Assembly: GCA_034003625.1 (NCBI GenBank)
Contig: JAVEYG010000014.1
Coordinates: forward strand, 1 to 64,000
Direction of reading: 5' to 3'
Origin: GWE2-42-39 sp034003625
GTDB taxonomy: Bacteria; Bacteroidota; Bacteroidia; Bacteroidales; Prolixibacteraceae
DNA: 64,000 nucleotides
Position numbers and translations under genes: made by a program. Below the pieces are notes generated by a model. That model was not told where the DNA came from and ran no database searches. It worked only from the letters and a program-made list of their open reading frames with translations. Positions 52,240 to 61,059 of this stretch are shown here, piece by piece; position 1 is the stretch's first letter, and each line of letters opens with the position of its first letter.

Positions 52240-52818
52240 TCACACCAGGTCACAAGCCTCTTCAGGCATCCATTTGCGGTCTTTTCCTTCCCACTTGATG
52301 TTGCACCCAATGGGGTTGGTCAGTGGAACTGAGACTTCCTTTCCGGCCAGCACCTCTTCCAGCGTCCGGTCAAGATCCTTCACGGTGATACGGGCCGGTT
52401 CGCGCGGCGAATCTACGGCGCGACCGGTATATACCAGCCTGCGTTCGCTGTTGAACACATAAAAATGAGGCGTTTTCAGTGCCCCGTAGGCAAGCGCAAC
52501 CTCCTGCGTAACATCGTGCAAATAAACCCATGGGAAACGGTGAACGTTCATTCGTTCAACCATGTGCGGAAAATCATCTTCCGGATAAGTATTGGGGCTA
52601 TTTGAATTGATTGCCACGAAACCGACTCCTTTATTTCTAAATTTAAGAACGGTTTCGCGGGTAATCTCATCGCTTCCCAACACATACGGACAATGGTTGC
52701 AGGTAAAGAAAACCACCAAAAATTCCGACGGGAAATTATCAATCGAATACGTTTTCCCATCGGTTGCCGGAAGTTTAAACCCAGGCGCTTTTTCCCCGAT
52801 TTTTAATGTATATGCCAT
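52240..52818 (-). CDS. Thioredoxin-like AhpC/TSA family protein
   Basis: 192 residues with a thioredoxin fold: GEKAPGFKLPATDGKTYS at the N-terminus, the active-site-like CNHCP (Cys40, Cys43) in FFTCNHCPYV, and PHFYVFNSERRLVYTGRAVD. No signal peptide, so cytoplasmic. This subfamily has a CxxC but an unknown substrate. It follows the acyl-CoA carboxylase operon by 18 bp on the same strand and may be part of its transcript. Confidence 0.88.
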   Translation of the reverse strand: MAYTLKIGEKAPGFKLPATDGKTYSIDNFPSEFLVVFFTCNHCPYVLGSDEITRETVLKFRNKGVGFVAINSNSPNTYPEDDFPHMVERMNVHRFPWVYLHDVTQEVALAYGALKTPHFYVFNSERRLVYTGRAVDSPREPARITVKDLDRTLEEVLAGKEVSVPLTNPIGCNIKWEGKDRKWMPEEACDLV

Positions 52819-52836
52819 ATTTGTATGTTTTTCTTG

Positions 52837-54372
52837 TTAAAGAGGAATATTTCCGTGTTTCCTCGGCAGATTCGATTTTCGCTTGTTACGGGTCATCTCT
52901 AATGCCTGTATAATTTTCAGCCGGGTTTCTTTCGGATAAATAATCTCATCAATGTATCCCAGCGAAGCAGCCTTATATGGATTCGCAAATTTTTCGCGGT
53001 ATTCGTTCACTGCGTTGGCTTTTTCTTCCGCATCAGTAATATCCCGGCGCAGGATATTAATCGCCCCTTCGGGCCCCATCACAGCAATCTCGGCAGTTGG
53101 ATAAGCCAGGTTCACATCGCCACCGATGTGTTTACTCGACATCACATCGTACGCACCTCCGTATGCTTTCCGGGTGATGACGGTAATTTTGGCCACCGTA
53201 GCTTCGGCGAAAGCATACAACAGTTTGGCCCCGTGTTTTATAATCCCGCCAAATTCCTGACTGGTTCCCGGCAAAAAGCCTGGCACATCGACCAATGTTA
53301 CCAGCGGAATATTAAATGCGTCGCAGAAACGGACAAAACGGGCCGCTTTAACCGACGAGTTAATATCGAGCACCCCGGCCAGGTGGGCTGGCTGATTGGC
53401 CACAATTCCCACCGGGCGCCCGGCAAAACGTGCAAACCCGATGATCATATTTTCGGCATAATGCGGCTGCACCTCCATAAAATGCTCATCATCGATAATC
53501 TTCATGATAATGTCCTTCATGTTATACGGTTTGTTCGGATCAGCCGGGACAATCGTATTGAGCGATTCATCAGCACGTCCGGGCATATCGGTAGCCGGTT
53601 TCAGGGGGGGATCGTCCATGTTGTTCGACGGGATGAAACTCATTAGTTCGCGTACCATCATCAGTGCCTGTTCTTCGTTTGCACCGGTGAAATGGGCGAC
53701 TCCGCTCCGGGAGCTGTGGGTAGCAGCGCCCCCCAGTTCTTCTTTCGACACATCTTCGTGAGTCACGGTTTTGATCACTTCGGGGCCGGTCACAAACATG
53801 TGGCTGGTCTGATCGACCATAAAAATAAAATCAGTAAGAGCGGGTGAATACACTGCTCCGCCCGCACATGGCCCCAATATCGCGCTAATTTGCGGGATTA
53901 CCCCCGACGACATTACATTGTTGTAAAAAATATCGGCATAACCGGCCAGTGACTCAACTCCTTCCTGGATACGCGCCCCGCCCGAATCGTTCAGTCCGAT
54001 GACAGGTGCCCCCATCTTGATAGCCAGTTCCTGTATTTTTACAATTTTATCGGCATTGGCGCGGCTCAATGTTCCTCCAAAAACCGTGAAGTCCTGTGCA
54101 AAAACATATACTAACCGTCCGTGAATATACCCGTAACCGGTTATCACCCCGTCACCGGGTATTTTATTTTTATCGATCCCGAAATCGGTTGCCCGGTGGG
54201 TGACCAGTTTGTCAATTTCCTGAAAGGTACCCGGGTCAAGCAATTGGACAATTCGTTCGCGGGCTGTTTTTTTGCCTCCCTGATGTTGTTTTTCAATCCG
54301 TTCGGCTCCCCCGCCTAACTCTGCTTGCTTCGAAATTTCTGCAAAATGTTCAAATTTGGCTTTTAAATCCAT
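52837..54372 (-). CDS. Acyl-CoA carboxylase carboxyltransferase subunit
   Basis: 511 residues of the PccB/MmdA family, the carboxyltransferase of propionyl-CoA carboxylase and methylmalonyl-CoA decarboxylase. Blocks: GGGAERIEKQHQGGKKTARER, NDSGGARIQEGVESL, GPCAGGAVYSPALTDF and AYGGAYDVMSSKHIGGD. It carries both the N and C crotonase-like halves that bind biotin and acyl-CoA. Third gene of biotin carboxylase, BCCP, carboxyltransferase. No sodium-pump membrane subunit is adjacent, which favours an ATP-driven propionyl-CoA carboxylase. Confidence 0.92.
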   Translation of the reverse strand: MDLKAKFEHFAEISKQAELGGGAERIEKQHQGGKKTARERIVQLLDPGTFQEIDKLVTHRATDFGIDKNKIPGDGVITGYGYIHGRLVYVFAQDFTVFGGTLSRANADKIVKIQELAIKMGAPVIGLNDSGGARIQEGVESLAGYADIFYNNVMSSGVIPQISAILGPCAGGAVYSPALTDFIFMVDQTSHMFVTGPEVIKTVTHEDVSKEELGGAATHSSRSGVAHFTGANEEQALMMVRELMSFIPSNNMDDPPLKPATDMPGRADESLNTIVPADPNKPYNMKDIIMKIIDDEHFMEVQPHYAENMIIGFARFAGRPVGIVANQPAHLAGVLDINSSVKAARFVRFCDAFNIPLVTLVDVPGFLPGTSQEFGGIIKHGAKLLYAFAEATVAKITVITRKAYGGAYDVMSSKHIGGDVNLAYPTAEIAVMGPEGAINILRRDITDAEEKANAVNEYREKFANPYKAASLGYIDEIIYPKETRLKIIQALEMTRNKRKSNLPRKHGNIPL

Positions 54373-54383
54373 ATTATCTGCAA

Positions 54384-54893
54384 TTATTCAATTTCTATTA
54401 ATACCTGGTTTGCTTCAATGGTTTCCTGTTCCGAAACATTGATCCGTGAAATTACCCCGTCGACAGGGGCTTTGTACTCACTTTCCATTTTCATGGCAGA
54501 AATGATGACCACAGTATCGCCTTTTTTCACCGGATCGCCCACCGATACCGGAATTTTCACCACTTTGCCCGGCATGGGAGACGATACCGTATTTTCAGAA
54601 CCAAGCATGGCCCCGGCCCCCCGGTTCCGTAAATATCTCGACTCGGCATCAATCACTTCCACATCGTAAGTGTTGTAAAGCGTATATGCCAGATAATGTT
54701 TCGGCTTTTCCGACTGCACTATTTCGATATTGTACGATCTTCCTTTATGAATAATGGAAAAAACGCCTTCGTCGTTGTGCATCAGGTCGACATCGTAAAT
54801 TTTGTCGTCGACTTTTATTTTCAGAAAGTTCTCGTGCTGTTCCATCAATTCGACTGAAGCAACACGGTTTGCCAGTTTTATCTCAATAGACAT
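54384..54893 (-). CDS. Biotin carboxyl carrier protein subunit
   Basis: 169 residues. The C-terminal biotinyl domain (about 100-169) has the biotin-accepting Lys135 in ISAMKMES and the preceding PMPGKVVKIPVSVGDPVKKGD. The N-terminal 95 residues are a beta-rich region that probably docks to the other subunits. As a separate gene between carboxylase and carboxyltransferase it matches three-subunit acyl-CoA carboxylases of Bacteroidota. 9 and 11 bp separate it from its neighbours. Confidence 0.93.
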   Translation of the reverse strand: MSIEIKLANRVASVELMEQHENFLKIKVDDKIYDVDLMHNDEGVFSIIHKGRSYNIEIVQSEKPKHYLAYTLYNTYDVEVIDAESRYLRNRGAGAMLGSENTVSSPMPGKVVKIPVSVGDPVKKGDTVVIISAMKMESEYKAPVDGVISRINVSEQETIEANQVLIEIE

Positions 54894-54902
54894 ACCTGAT
54901 AG

Positions 54903-56417
54903 TTATAATCGTTCAAAATTTTTCTTGTAAGTATAATTTGCCCACCTGTTTTTTGCCGGATACAATTCCTTGTTCACATACGAGCGGTTCAAGTGGTCGA
55001 GAAACTCGATGTACGCGGCGATAATCACCATGTCTTCGCTGTTGCCGGGACAAGGAGAGGCTGTAAGCAAAAAGTCACTGTTTTTCTCAATGAAATTGGT
55101 ATCGTAATTTCCCGAGCGGAAATCATCGGAATCCATGATGCGTTCAAGAAATTTGATGGATGTTTTAACCCCGGTGATCTTATATTCGTACAGGGCCCGT
55201 TTCATCCGTTCAATCGCTTCGTGCCGGTTTTGCGCCCATACAATCAACTTTGATATCATCGAGTCGTAATAAATCGGTATTTCATACCCTTCATAAGCAT
55301 ATCCGTCGGTACGCACTCCCAGTCCGAGCGGCTGATTAATGTTGTATATTTTCCCGGGATTTGGCATAAAATTATTGTCCGAATCTTCGGCATAAATACG
55401 GCATTCAATGGCATGGCCGCGCTGAAACAAATCGTTTTGGCAAAAAGGCAACGGTTGTCCTTCTGCAATCAATATTTGCTGCTTCACTAAGTCAATTCCC
55501 GTGACCCGTTCGGTAATCGGGTGTTCCACCTGTAAGCGGGTATTCATCTCAAGGAAATAGAAATTCAGGTCATTGTCAACCAGAAATTCGATGGTTCCGG
55601 CCCCCACGTAATTGACGGCCTGTGCCGCTTCCACGGCATGACGCCCCATCATCTCGCGTAACCCGGGTGTCATCAGCGGGGAAGGTGTTTCTTCTATCAT
55701 CTTCTGGTGACGGCGCTGTACAGAACATTCCCGTTCAAAGAGGTGAACCACATTTCCGTGCTGGTCGCCCAGTACCTGAAATTCAATATGGTGGGGCGAT
55801 GAAATATATTTCTCGATGTACACTGAATCGTCTCCGAACGCGGACAATGCTTCGGAACGGGCTGCGCGCACCGACGAAACAATCTCCGACGCATTCCTGA
55901 CCAGCCGCATCCCTTTTCCACCACCTCCAGCGGCTGCTTTTACCATAACCGGCAACCCTATTTCATGTATAACTTTCAGTGCTTCTTCTTCCGAGTTCAC
56001 ACTTTCAGTGGTCCCCGGAACAACCGGGACACCCGCCCTGATCATAGTTTTACGGGCTTCGATCTTATCTCCCATTTGTTCAATTACTTCCGGGGAAGGA
56101 CCAATAAAAATAATTCCGTTTTCACTGCATTTTCTGGCAAATGCGGCATTTTCCGAAAGAAAGCCATATCCCGGATGAATGGCACCGGCCCCGGTCATTT
56201 TTGCTACTTCAATAATTTTATCGGCATTCAGGTAACTCTCTGAGGAAGGACCCGGGCCTATACAATAGGCTTCAACGGCATACCTGACGTGCATGGAAGT
56301 ACGATCGGCTTCAGAGAACACTGCAACAGTTGAGATATCCATCTCACGGCAGGTCCGCATTATCCGTATCGCAATCTCTCCCCGGTTGGCAACCAGGACT
56401 TTTTTGATTTTGCTCAT
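54903..56417 (-). CDS. Biotin carboxylase subunit of acyl-CoA carboxylase
   Basis: 504-residue ATP-grasp enzyme that carboxylates the biotin of the BCCP subunit. Blocks: VANRGEIAIRIMRTCREM, HPGYGFLSENAAFA, AAAGGGGKGMRLV and FLEMNTRLQVEHPITERVTG. It is about 55 residues longer than E. coli AccC, with a C-terminal tail as seen in acyl-CoA (Pcc-type) carboxylases. First gene of the operon. Confidence 0.94.
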   Translation of the reverse strand: MSKIKKVLVANRGEIAIRIMRTCREMDISTVAVFSEADRTSMHVRYAVEAYCIGPGPSSESYLNADKIIEVAKMTGAGAIHPGYGFLSENAAFARKCSENGIIFIGPSPEVIEQMGDKIEARKTMIRAGVPVVPGTTESVNSEEEALKVIHEIGLPVMVKAAAGGGGKGMRLVRNASEIVSSVRAARSEALSAFGDDSVYIEKYISSPHHIEFQVLGDQHGNVVHLFERECSVQRRHQKMIEETPSPLMTPGLREMMGRHAVEAAQAVNYVGAGTIEFLVDNDLNFYFLEMNTRLQVEHPITERVTGIDLVKQQILIAEGQPLPFCQNDLFQRGHAIECRIYAEDSDNNFMPNPGKIYNINQPLGLGVRTDGYAYEGYEIPIYYDSMISKLIVWAQNRHEAIERMKRALYEYKITGVKTSIKFLERIMDSDDFRSGNYDTNFIEKNSDFLLTASPCPGNSEDMVIIAAYIEFLDHLNRSYVNKELYPAKNRWANYTYKKNFERL

Positions 56418-57020
56418 ATTTCAAGTTTAAAAATCGATCTGCACAGTATTTTTCCTGTAAAAATCAAATAACACTCATATAAAACCCTTCCGCCCAAATA
56501 ATGTTTGTTAAGAGAAAAATTAAAATCCTGTACGATGAAAGTAATCTCTATGTTGCAATGCCATGTTTTGAATCTTTTCTGAACAGTATCCGCCCTATAT
56601 TGAGCCGTCGTGACGAGTGGAGACATGGCCGGAATTGTAGTTGATCCGTACAATGATAAAAGGACGGCATTCGGGTTCAATATAAGCGTTGCAGGACAAA
56701 AAAGTTGACCTCTTTCATATAGGCTTACACTTTCGATACCATCCGGGATGTTTTTATGGTGAAAATTAATTCATGGTCCTTGCTTTAATTCTTCTTACCT
56801 TCCCCTTGTATATTTTCAGACAAGTGCTTCATCCCGGAAAGGGCAGTTCTAAGACCGGATTTGAAGCAACCCGTTGACAATTTTGCAGGGAAATACAAAT
56901 TTGTATTGCCTGAGCCGTCAAACGGGAACAAAAAATTGATGCCGGTTAAGATAAATATTTACTTTTAAACCTTTTTCAATTTAATTTTTTAGTTTCATGC
57001 GAAATTAAGATGTTATCCCA
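56418..57020. other. Gene-poor 600 bp with gene debris
   Basis: Besides the DUF5916-like fragment (56501-56708) I see a second possible remnant: the frame ending at 56968 reads DNFAGKYKFVLPEPSNGNKK and MPVKINIYF before its stop, protein-like but without a start. No RNA gene or mobile-element end is recognisable. Confidence 0.45.
56501..56708 (+). pseudogene. Fragment of a DUF5916/CBM9-like secreted protein gene
   Basis: Two forward frames give consecutive pieces of one known pattern: frame 1 KILYDESNLYVAMPCF then ILSRRDEW (ATG at 56501, stop at 56642), and a frame shifted by one base from about 56628, GIVVDPYNDKRTAFGFNI, stop at 56706. In DUF5916 family proteins these motifs follow one another directly. 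The piece is about 65 codons of a gene usually over 700 codons, with a frameshift inside, so it is decayed. Flanks show no clear remainder. Confidence 0.6.
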
Positions 57021-57605
57021 ATGTCAGAAGAACAAACAAATCCGAATGAATATTTATTATCCGAGTTAAAAAATGGCAGGGAGGAAGCATTTGACTTCAT
57101 TTTCAGGAAATATTACAAGGCGCTTTGTGCCCAGGCAGTTTCATATGTTTCGGGACAAGACACAGCCCAAAGCCTGGTTCAGGATTGTTTCATCAAGCTG
57201 TGGGAGAAACGTGCTGAAGTTACTGAAATCGGGAATTTAAGTTCCTATCTTTCACTGATGGTACGGAACCAATGTATCGACCACCTGAGAAAAGAGAAAT
57301 CAATGGAATTGCTTCACAAAAAATCACAGGTATGTGAAGATAAGGATATTACGAGTGAAACAATTATCTACCGTGAATTTGAAGAAAAACTGGTTATGGT
57401 ATTGGCCTCGCTTCCAGACCGAAGCAGGATGGCTTTTGAATACAGCCGTTTCGAAGGCCTGAGCTACGCTGAAATCGCTGCCCGGATGAATATTTCAACA
57501 AAAGGAGTGGAAGCGCTTATTTCCCGTGCATTGAAAATACTCCGCCATGAATTAAAAGAATATTTGCCAATTGCCATCTTATTGTATAAAATCACACACC
57601 ACTAA
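57021..57605 (+). CDS. ECF-type RNA polymerase sigma-70 factor
   Basis: 194 residues. Region 2 at about 20-95 (EAFDFIFRKYYKALCAQAVSYV, QDCFIKLWEKR) and region 4 at about 125-185 (LPDRSRMAFEYSRFEGLSYAEIAARMNISTKGVEALISRAL). This is the Bacteroidota ECF group that normally sits beside a FecR-type anti-sigma factor and a SusC/SusD pair. None of those is nearby: upstream is decayed DNA, downstream a tRNA on the opposite strand. It is a solitary copy; its promoter set and signal are unknown. Confidence 0.9.
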   Translation: MSEEQTNPNEYLLSELKNGREEAFDFIFRKYYKALCAQAVSYVSGQDTAQSLVQDCFIKLWEKRAEVTEIGNLSSYLSLMVRNQCIDHLRKEKSMELLHKKSQVCEDKDITSETIIYREFEEKLVMVLASLPDRSRMAFEYSRFEGLSYAEIAARMNISTKGVEALISRALKILRHELKEYLPIAILLYKITHH

Positions 57606-57660
57606 TCTTTTCCGGTTGATCCGTGATCGTGGGCAAACTGCGTACAAAGACTTCTTCCAA

Positions 57661-57700
57661 AATAAAAAGAGGTTACAACTTTTACTTCGTCGCAACCTCT
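57661..57700 (-). terminator. Terminator of tRNA-Met
   Basis: On the reverse strand AGAGGTTGCGAC pairs with GTTGTAACCTCT (12 bp with two G-T pairs) around a 9-nt loop, followed by TTTTTATT. It begins 12 bp after the tRNA 3' end. Confidence 0.8.
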
Positions 57701-57711
57701 CCACTTTCTTG

Positions 57712-57785
57712 TAGCGAGAGCCGGGCATGATCCGGCGACCTCATGATTATGAATCATGCGCTCTAACCAGCTGAGCTACCTCGCC
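57712..57785 (-). tRNA. tRNA-Met (CAT), elongator type
   Basis: A 74-nt cloverleaf: acceptor GGCGAGG with TCTCGCT (G-T pairs at both ends of the stem), D arm AGCTCAGCTGGTTAGAGC, anticodon arm ATGATTCATAATCAT with anticodon CAT, and T stem GCCGG/CCGGC. The anticodon stem lacks the GGG/CCC of initiator tRNA. CAT also occurs in lysidine-modified tRNA-Ile2, but the body matches elongator Met of Bacteroidota as I recall it. CCA is not encoded. Confidence 0.9.
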
Positions 57786-57934
57786 ATCCGATTTTTGCGG
57801 TTGCAAATATAGTATTTTATTCTTTCCCAAACCTCCCTAAAAAAAAATAATTGCTATTTTTTCACCTCCGCTTTTCGCAGGGTGGTTGTTTATATTGGCC
57901 AGATTGCCTATATTGCAAAAAATCAGCATTGGAG

Positions 57935-58312
57935 GTGAAAACAAAAATTCAACTGGAATACATTGTCAACTGTTCCCCAAAAGTTTTATACAACCGGCTC
58001 AGTACTGCCGCCGGCTTAGCCGAATGGTTTGCTGAAAATGTAACCGTGAAAGGCAAAGTATATGCTTTCACGTGGGAAGGGACTGAACAAATGGCGGAAA
58101 AAACCCTTCACAAGGAAAACCAAATGGTCCGTTTTTCCTGGATTGACGACGAGGATAATGATTCTTATTTTGAATTTAGGATAACACAAGATGAACTGAC
58201 CGGCGATGTTTCGCTGATTGTGGTTGATTTTGCAGAAGAAGACGAAACAGAGGAAGTCCGAAACCTTTGGGACACACAAATTGCCGATTTAAAACACATT
58301 TTGGGTTCTTAA
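57935..58312 (+). CDS. START-like domain protein
   Basis: 125 residues from a GTG at 57935; the frame is open to 57851 but the upstream part is not family-like. It is the small Bacteroidota START-like protein: LEYIVNCSPKVLYNRLST, LAEWFAENV, FSWIDDEDNDSYFEFRI and LKHILGS at the C-terminus. The SRPBCC/Bet v 1 fold binds hydrophobic ligands, but the ligand here is unknown. A conserved single-copy gene in the phylum; it precedes the LptF/G gene by 72 bp. Confidence 0.85.
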   Translation: MKTKIQLEYIVNCSPKVLYNRLSTAAGLAEWFAENVTVKGKVYAFTWEGTEQMAEKTLHKENQMVRFSWIDDEDNDSYFEFRITQDELTGDVSLIVVDFAEEDETEEVRNLWDTQIADLKHILGS

Positions 58313-58384
58313 TTTTTTTTCACTTTCATTTTCTTCAAAATAACTTAGCTTTGTAATCGTTTCAAGAAAAAGGTATCAGATCAG

Positions 58385-59863
58385 ATGAAGCGTTTACATT
58401 GGTTTATTATAAAAAACTTTCTTGGCCCTTTTTTCCTGACCTTTTTTATCTGTATTTTCATTCTGCTGATGCAGTTTCTGTGGAGATACATTGATGATCT
58501 GGTCGGTAAAGGCTTAGAGTGGCAAATTATTGCTGAATTTCTCACCTATGCTTCGTTTGCCTTGGTCCCCATGGCATTTCCTCTGGCGATGCTGCTCGCT
58601 TCCATCATGGCTTTTGGCAGCATGGGCGAAAATTATGAGCTGGTGGCCATGAAAGCTTCGGGTATTTCGCTGTTCCGTGCCATGCGCCCATTGATCTATA
58701 TTGCCGTATGCCTGACCGGAACCGCTTTTTTCTTCTCAAACAATATCCTGCCGCAAACAAACCTTAAATTCGGCGCCCTGTTGGCGAGTGTAAAAACACA
58801 AAAACCGGAAATGATTATTAAAGAAGGAGTTTTTGCCAACGACATTGACAAGTATAGCATTAAAGTTGACAAAAAAAGCCGGGATAGCAACATGCTATAC
58901 GACCTGATGATTTATGATCACACAGATAACCGGGGAAATGTCAAGGTTTCAATTGCCGATTCGGGGACGATGGTCATCACCCATGATAAAAAATACATGA
59001 TCCTCACCTTGTACAACGGTGAAAACTATGAAGAACAAAAAGAAGTTGAACGAGGCCCCAACAAAAGGTATCCGTTTCGGAGAGACCGTTTTACCAAACA
59101 AGTTATCAATGTGCCCCTTAAAGGTTTCGACTTCAACCGGCAGGACGAAACCATCTACCGGAATTATTACCGGATGATGAACCTTCAGCAGCTCAGGCAT
59201 CAGGAAGATTCACTGTACGAAGACTACCTGCTGCGCCTTCGCCGTTTCGTTATTTCCATGAACTACAACTCCGAATTGGTGAGAAGCGTCATCAACGAAA
59301 CACAACCTGTCGACTCGTTGAAAAAAGCACTCCTTTTTGCACCCGACACCATTGTCAATATCGATACAATTCTTTATTCCAAAGCCCAAATGTTCCGGAA
59401 TGAAATTATCCAGGAAGCAATATCCGAAGCGAGAAGCAATGCGCAAAACATTAACCATGAACAGGATATGCTCTATGCGCGAAAGAAGGATATCAACAAA
59501 CATACCATTGAACGGCATAAAAAATTCTCGTGGTCGTTTGCCTGCCTGATTTTCTTTTTTATCGGGGCACCGCTCGGGGCAATTATCCGGAAAGGAGGGC
59601 TGGGAATGCCTGTGGTAGTCTCAATCCTCATGTTCATCACGTATTACATGGTATCAATTACCGGCGAAAAATTTGCCCGCGAAGATGTCTGGGCCATGTT
59701 CAACGGCATGTGGTTTTCGTCGTTCATCTTTTTAGGGCTCGGAATCTTCCTGACATACAAAGCTGCCACCGATTCGGCTATCATGAATATGGAAACGTAC
59801 CAGTTAGTATTCAAAAAACTGGTATCTTTCGGTTTTCTTAAAAACAAAAAAAATCAGCAATGA
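58385..59863 (+). CDS. LptF/LptG-family permease
   Basis: 492-residue inner-membrane protein of the YjgP/YjgQ family, the membrane half of the LPS-extracting ABC transporter LptBFG. Three N-terminal helices (about 12-120), a long periplasmic beta-jellyroll-type region (about 130-390) and three C-terminal helices (about 385-470). The periplasmic part is longer than in E. coli, as is usual in Bacteroidota. Overlaps the next gene by four bases. F or G cannot be decided. Proximity to glycosyltransferases supports an envelope-polysaccharide context. Confidence 0.92.
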   Translation: MKRLHWFIIKNFLGPFFLTFFICIFILLMQFLWRYIDDLVGKGLEWQIIAEFLTYASFALVPMAFPLAMLLASIMAFGSMGENYELVAMKASGISLFRAMRPLIYIAVCLTGTAFFFSNNILPQTNLKFGALLASVKTQKPEMIIKEGVFANDIDKYSIKVDKKSRDSNMLYDLMIYDHTDNRGNVKVSIADSGTMVITHDKKYMILTLYNGENYEEQKEVERGPNKRYPFRRDRFTKQVINVPLKGFDFNRQDETIYRNYYRMMNLQQLRHQEDSLYEDYLLRLRRFVISMNYNSELVRSVINETQPVDSLKKALLFAPDTIVNIDTILYSKAQMFRNEIIQEAISEARSNAQNINHEQDMLYARKKDINKHTIERHKKFSWSFACLIFFFIGAPLGAIIRKGGLGMPVVVSILMFITYYMVSITGEKFAREDVWAMFNGMWFSSFIFLGLGIFLTYKAATDSAIMNMETYQLVFKKLVSFGFLKNKKNQQ

Positions 59864-61059
59864 GGATTCTTCAGCTAACCAACAAAAGCCCCTGGCCCCC
59901 CAAGGATGGCGGGGCCATTGCCAGCATGAACCTGACCAAAGGATTTGGCTTCCTGGGACATAAGGTTACGGTCCTCAGCATGAATACAGAAAAACACCGG
60001 GCAAAAAAGAAAAATATCCCTGAAAATATAAAAGCGCTGGCCGATTTTCATTTTGCCGACGTCCCCGCTTCCGTTTCAGTTTTTGGGGCCGTCAAAAACC
60101 TTTTGTTTTCGCAGCTTCCGTATAACGCCGAACGGTTTATATCCGAAGATTTCAGCCATGCCCTCATAAAAATCCTACAGAAAAAAAAATACGACATTGT
60201 CCAGCTCGAAGGCCTCTACCTGTGCCCGTATATTGCACTCATCCGGCGTTACTCCGATGCTAAAATCGTTTACCGGGCCCACAATATTGAACATGAAATA
60301 TGGAACCGGACAGCAAAAATGACAGGAGGGGCCAAAAAAATTTATCTGAAACTTCTGGCATCGCGTATCAAACGTTTTGAAACATCGTACCTGAACAGTT
60401 ACGACCTGCTGGTACCCATTACCGAACGTGATGCAGCCATGCTCAACAGCATGGGAAACCAAAAACCCTATTTCACCTCGCAAACAGGGATTGATCTTTC
60501 ATTTCTTATTCCCACTGCAAAAAACCTCGAATTCCCGTCGTTGTTCCACATCGGTTCGCTTGATTGGTCGCCCAACCAGGAAGGGCTTATTTGGTTCCTG
60601 AACAACTGCTGGCCTGCTATACGCAAAAAATATCCTGAACTGGGATTCTATATCGCCGGACGAAATGCGCCGGCCTGGCTCGAAAAAAAATTTAACCTGA
60701 AAAATGTTGTTTATTTGGGTGAAATTGAAGATGCTTACGAATTTATTAACTCAAAAGCCATTATGGTAGTGCCGCTTTTTTCGGGCAGCGGGATGCGCAT
60801 TAAGATTGTAGAAGGCATGGCACTCGGGAAACCCATCGTTACTACATCAATCGGCACAGAAGGAATTGAAACAACGTCGGGAGAAGATATCTTAATTGCC
60901 GACGATGCAGACAGTTTCAACCAAGCCATTTATACCCTGCTTGAAAATCGCGAAATCTTCGATAAAATAGGGAAAAATGCGATCGGCCTGATCCGTAAAA
61001 AGTTTGACAACTTAGCCCTGGCTGCACAACTGGTCGAATTCTACAACACCCATTTATAA
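59860..61059 (+). CDS. Glycosyltransferase, GT4 type (GT-B fold)
   Basis: 399 residues. N-terminal domain begins LQLTNKSPWPPKDGGAIAS, the usual acceptor-side loop; the C-terminal donor-binding domain has FSGSGMRIKIVEGMALGKPIVTT, the E-x7-E region of GT4 enzymes. No membrane segment. Likely transfers a sugar from a nucleotide donor to a cell-surface glycan; sugar identity unknown. Translationally coupled to the LptF/G gene upstream and to the next glycosyltransferase (1-bp overlap). Confidence 0.9.
   Translation: MRILQLTNKSPWPPKDGGAIASMNLTKGFGFLGHKVTVLSMNTEKHRAKKKNIPENIKALADFHFADVPASVSVFGAVKNLLFSQLPYNAERFISEDFSHALIKILQKKKYDIVQLEGLYLCPYIALIRRYSDAKIVYRAHNIEHEIWNRTAKMTGGAKKIYLKLLASRIKRFETSYLNSYDLLVPITERDAAMLNSMGNQKPYFTSQTGIDLSFLIPTAKNLEFPSLFHIGSLDWSPNQEGLIWFLNNCWPAIRKKYPELGFYIAGRNAPAWLEKKFNLKNVVYLGEIEDAYEFINSKAIMVVPLFSGSGMRIKIVEGMALGKPIVTTSIGTEGIETTSGEDILIADDADSFNQAIYTLLENREIFDKIGKNAIGLIRKKFDNLALAAQLVEFYNTHL

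Noticed and set aside
56414..56680. 88-residue reverse frame upstream of the biotin carboxylase
   Set aside because: It overlaps the carboxylase start and is antisense to the DUF5916-like fragment. No family character.
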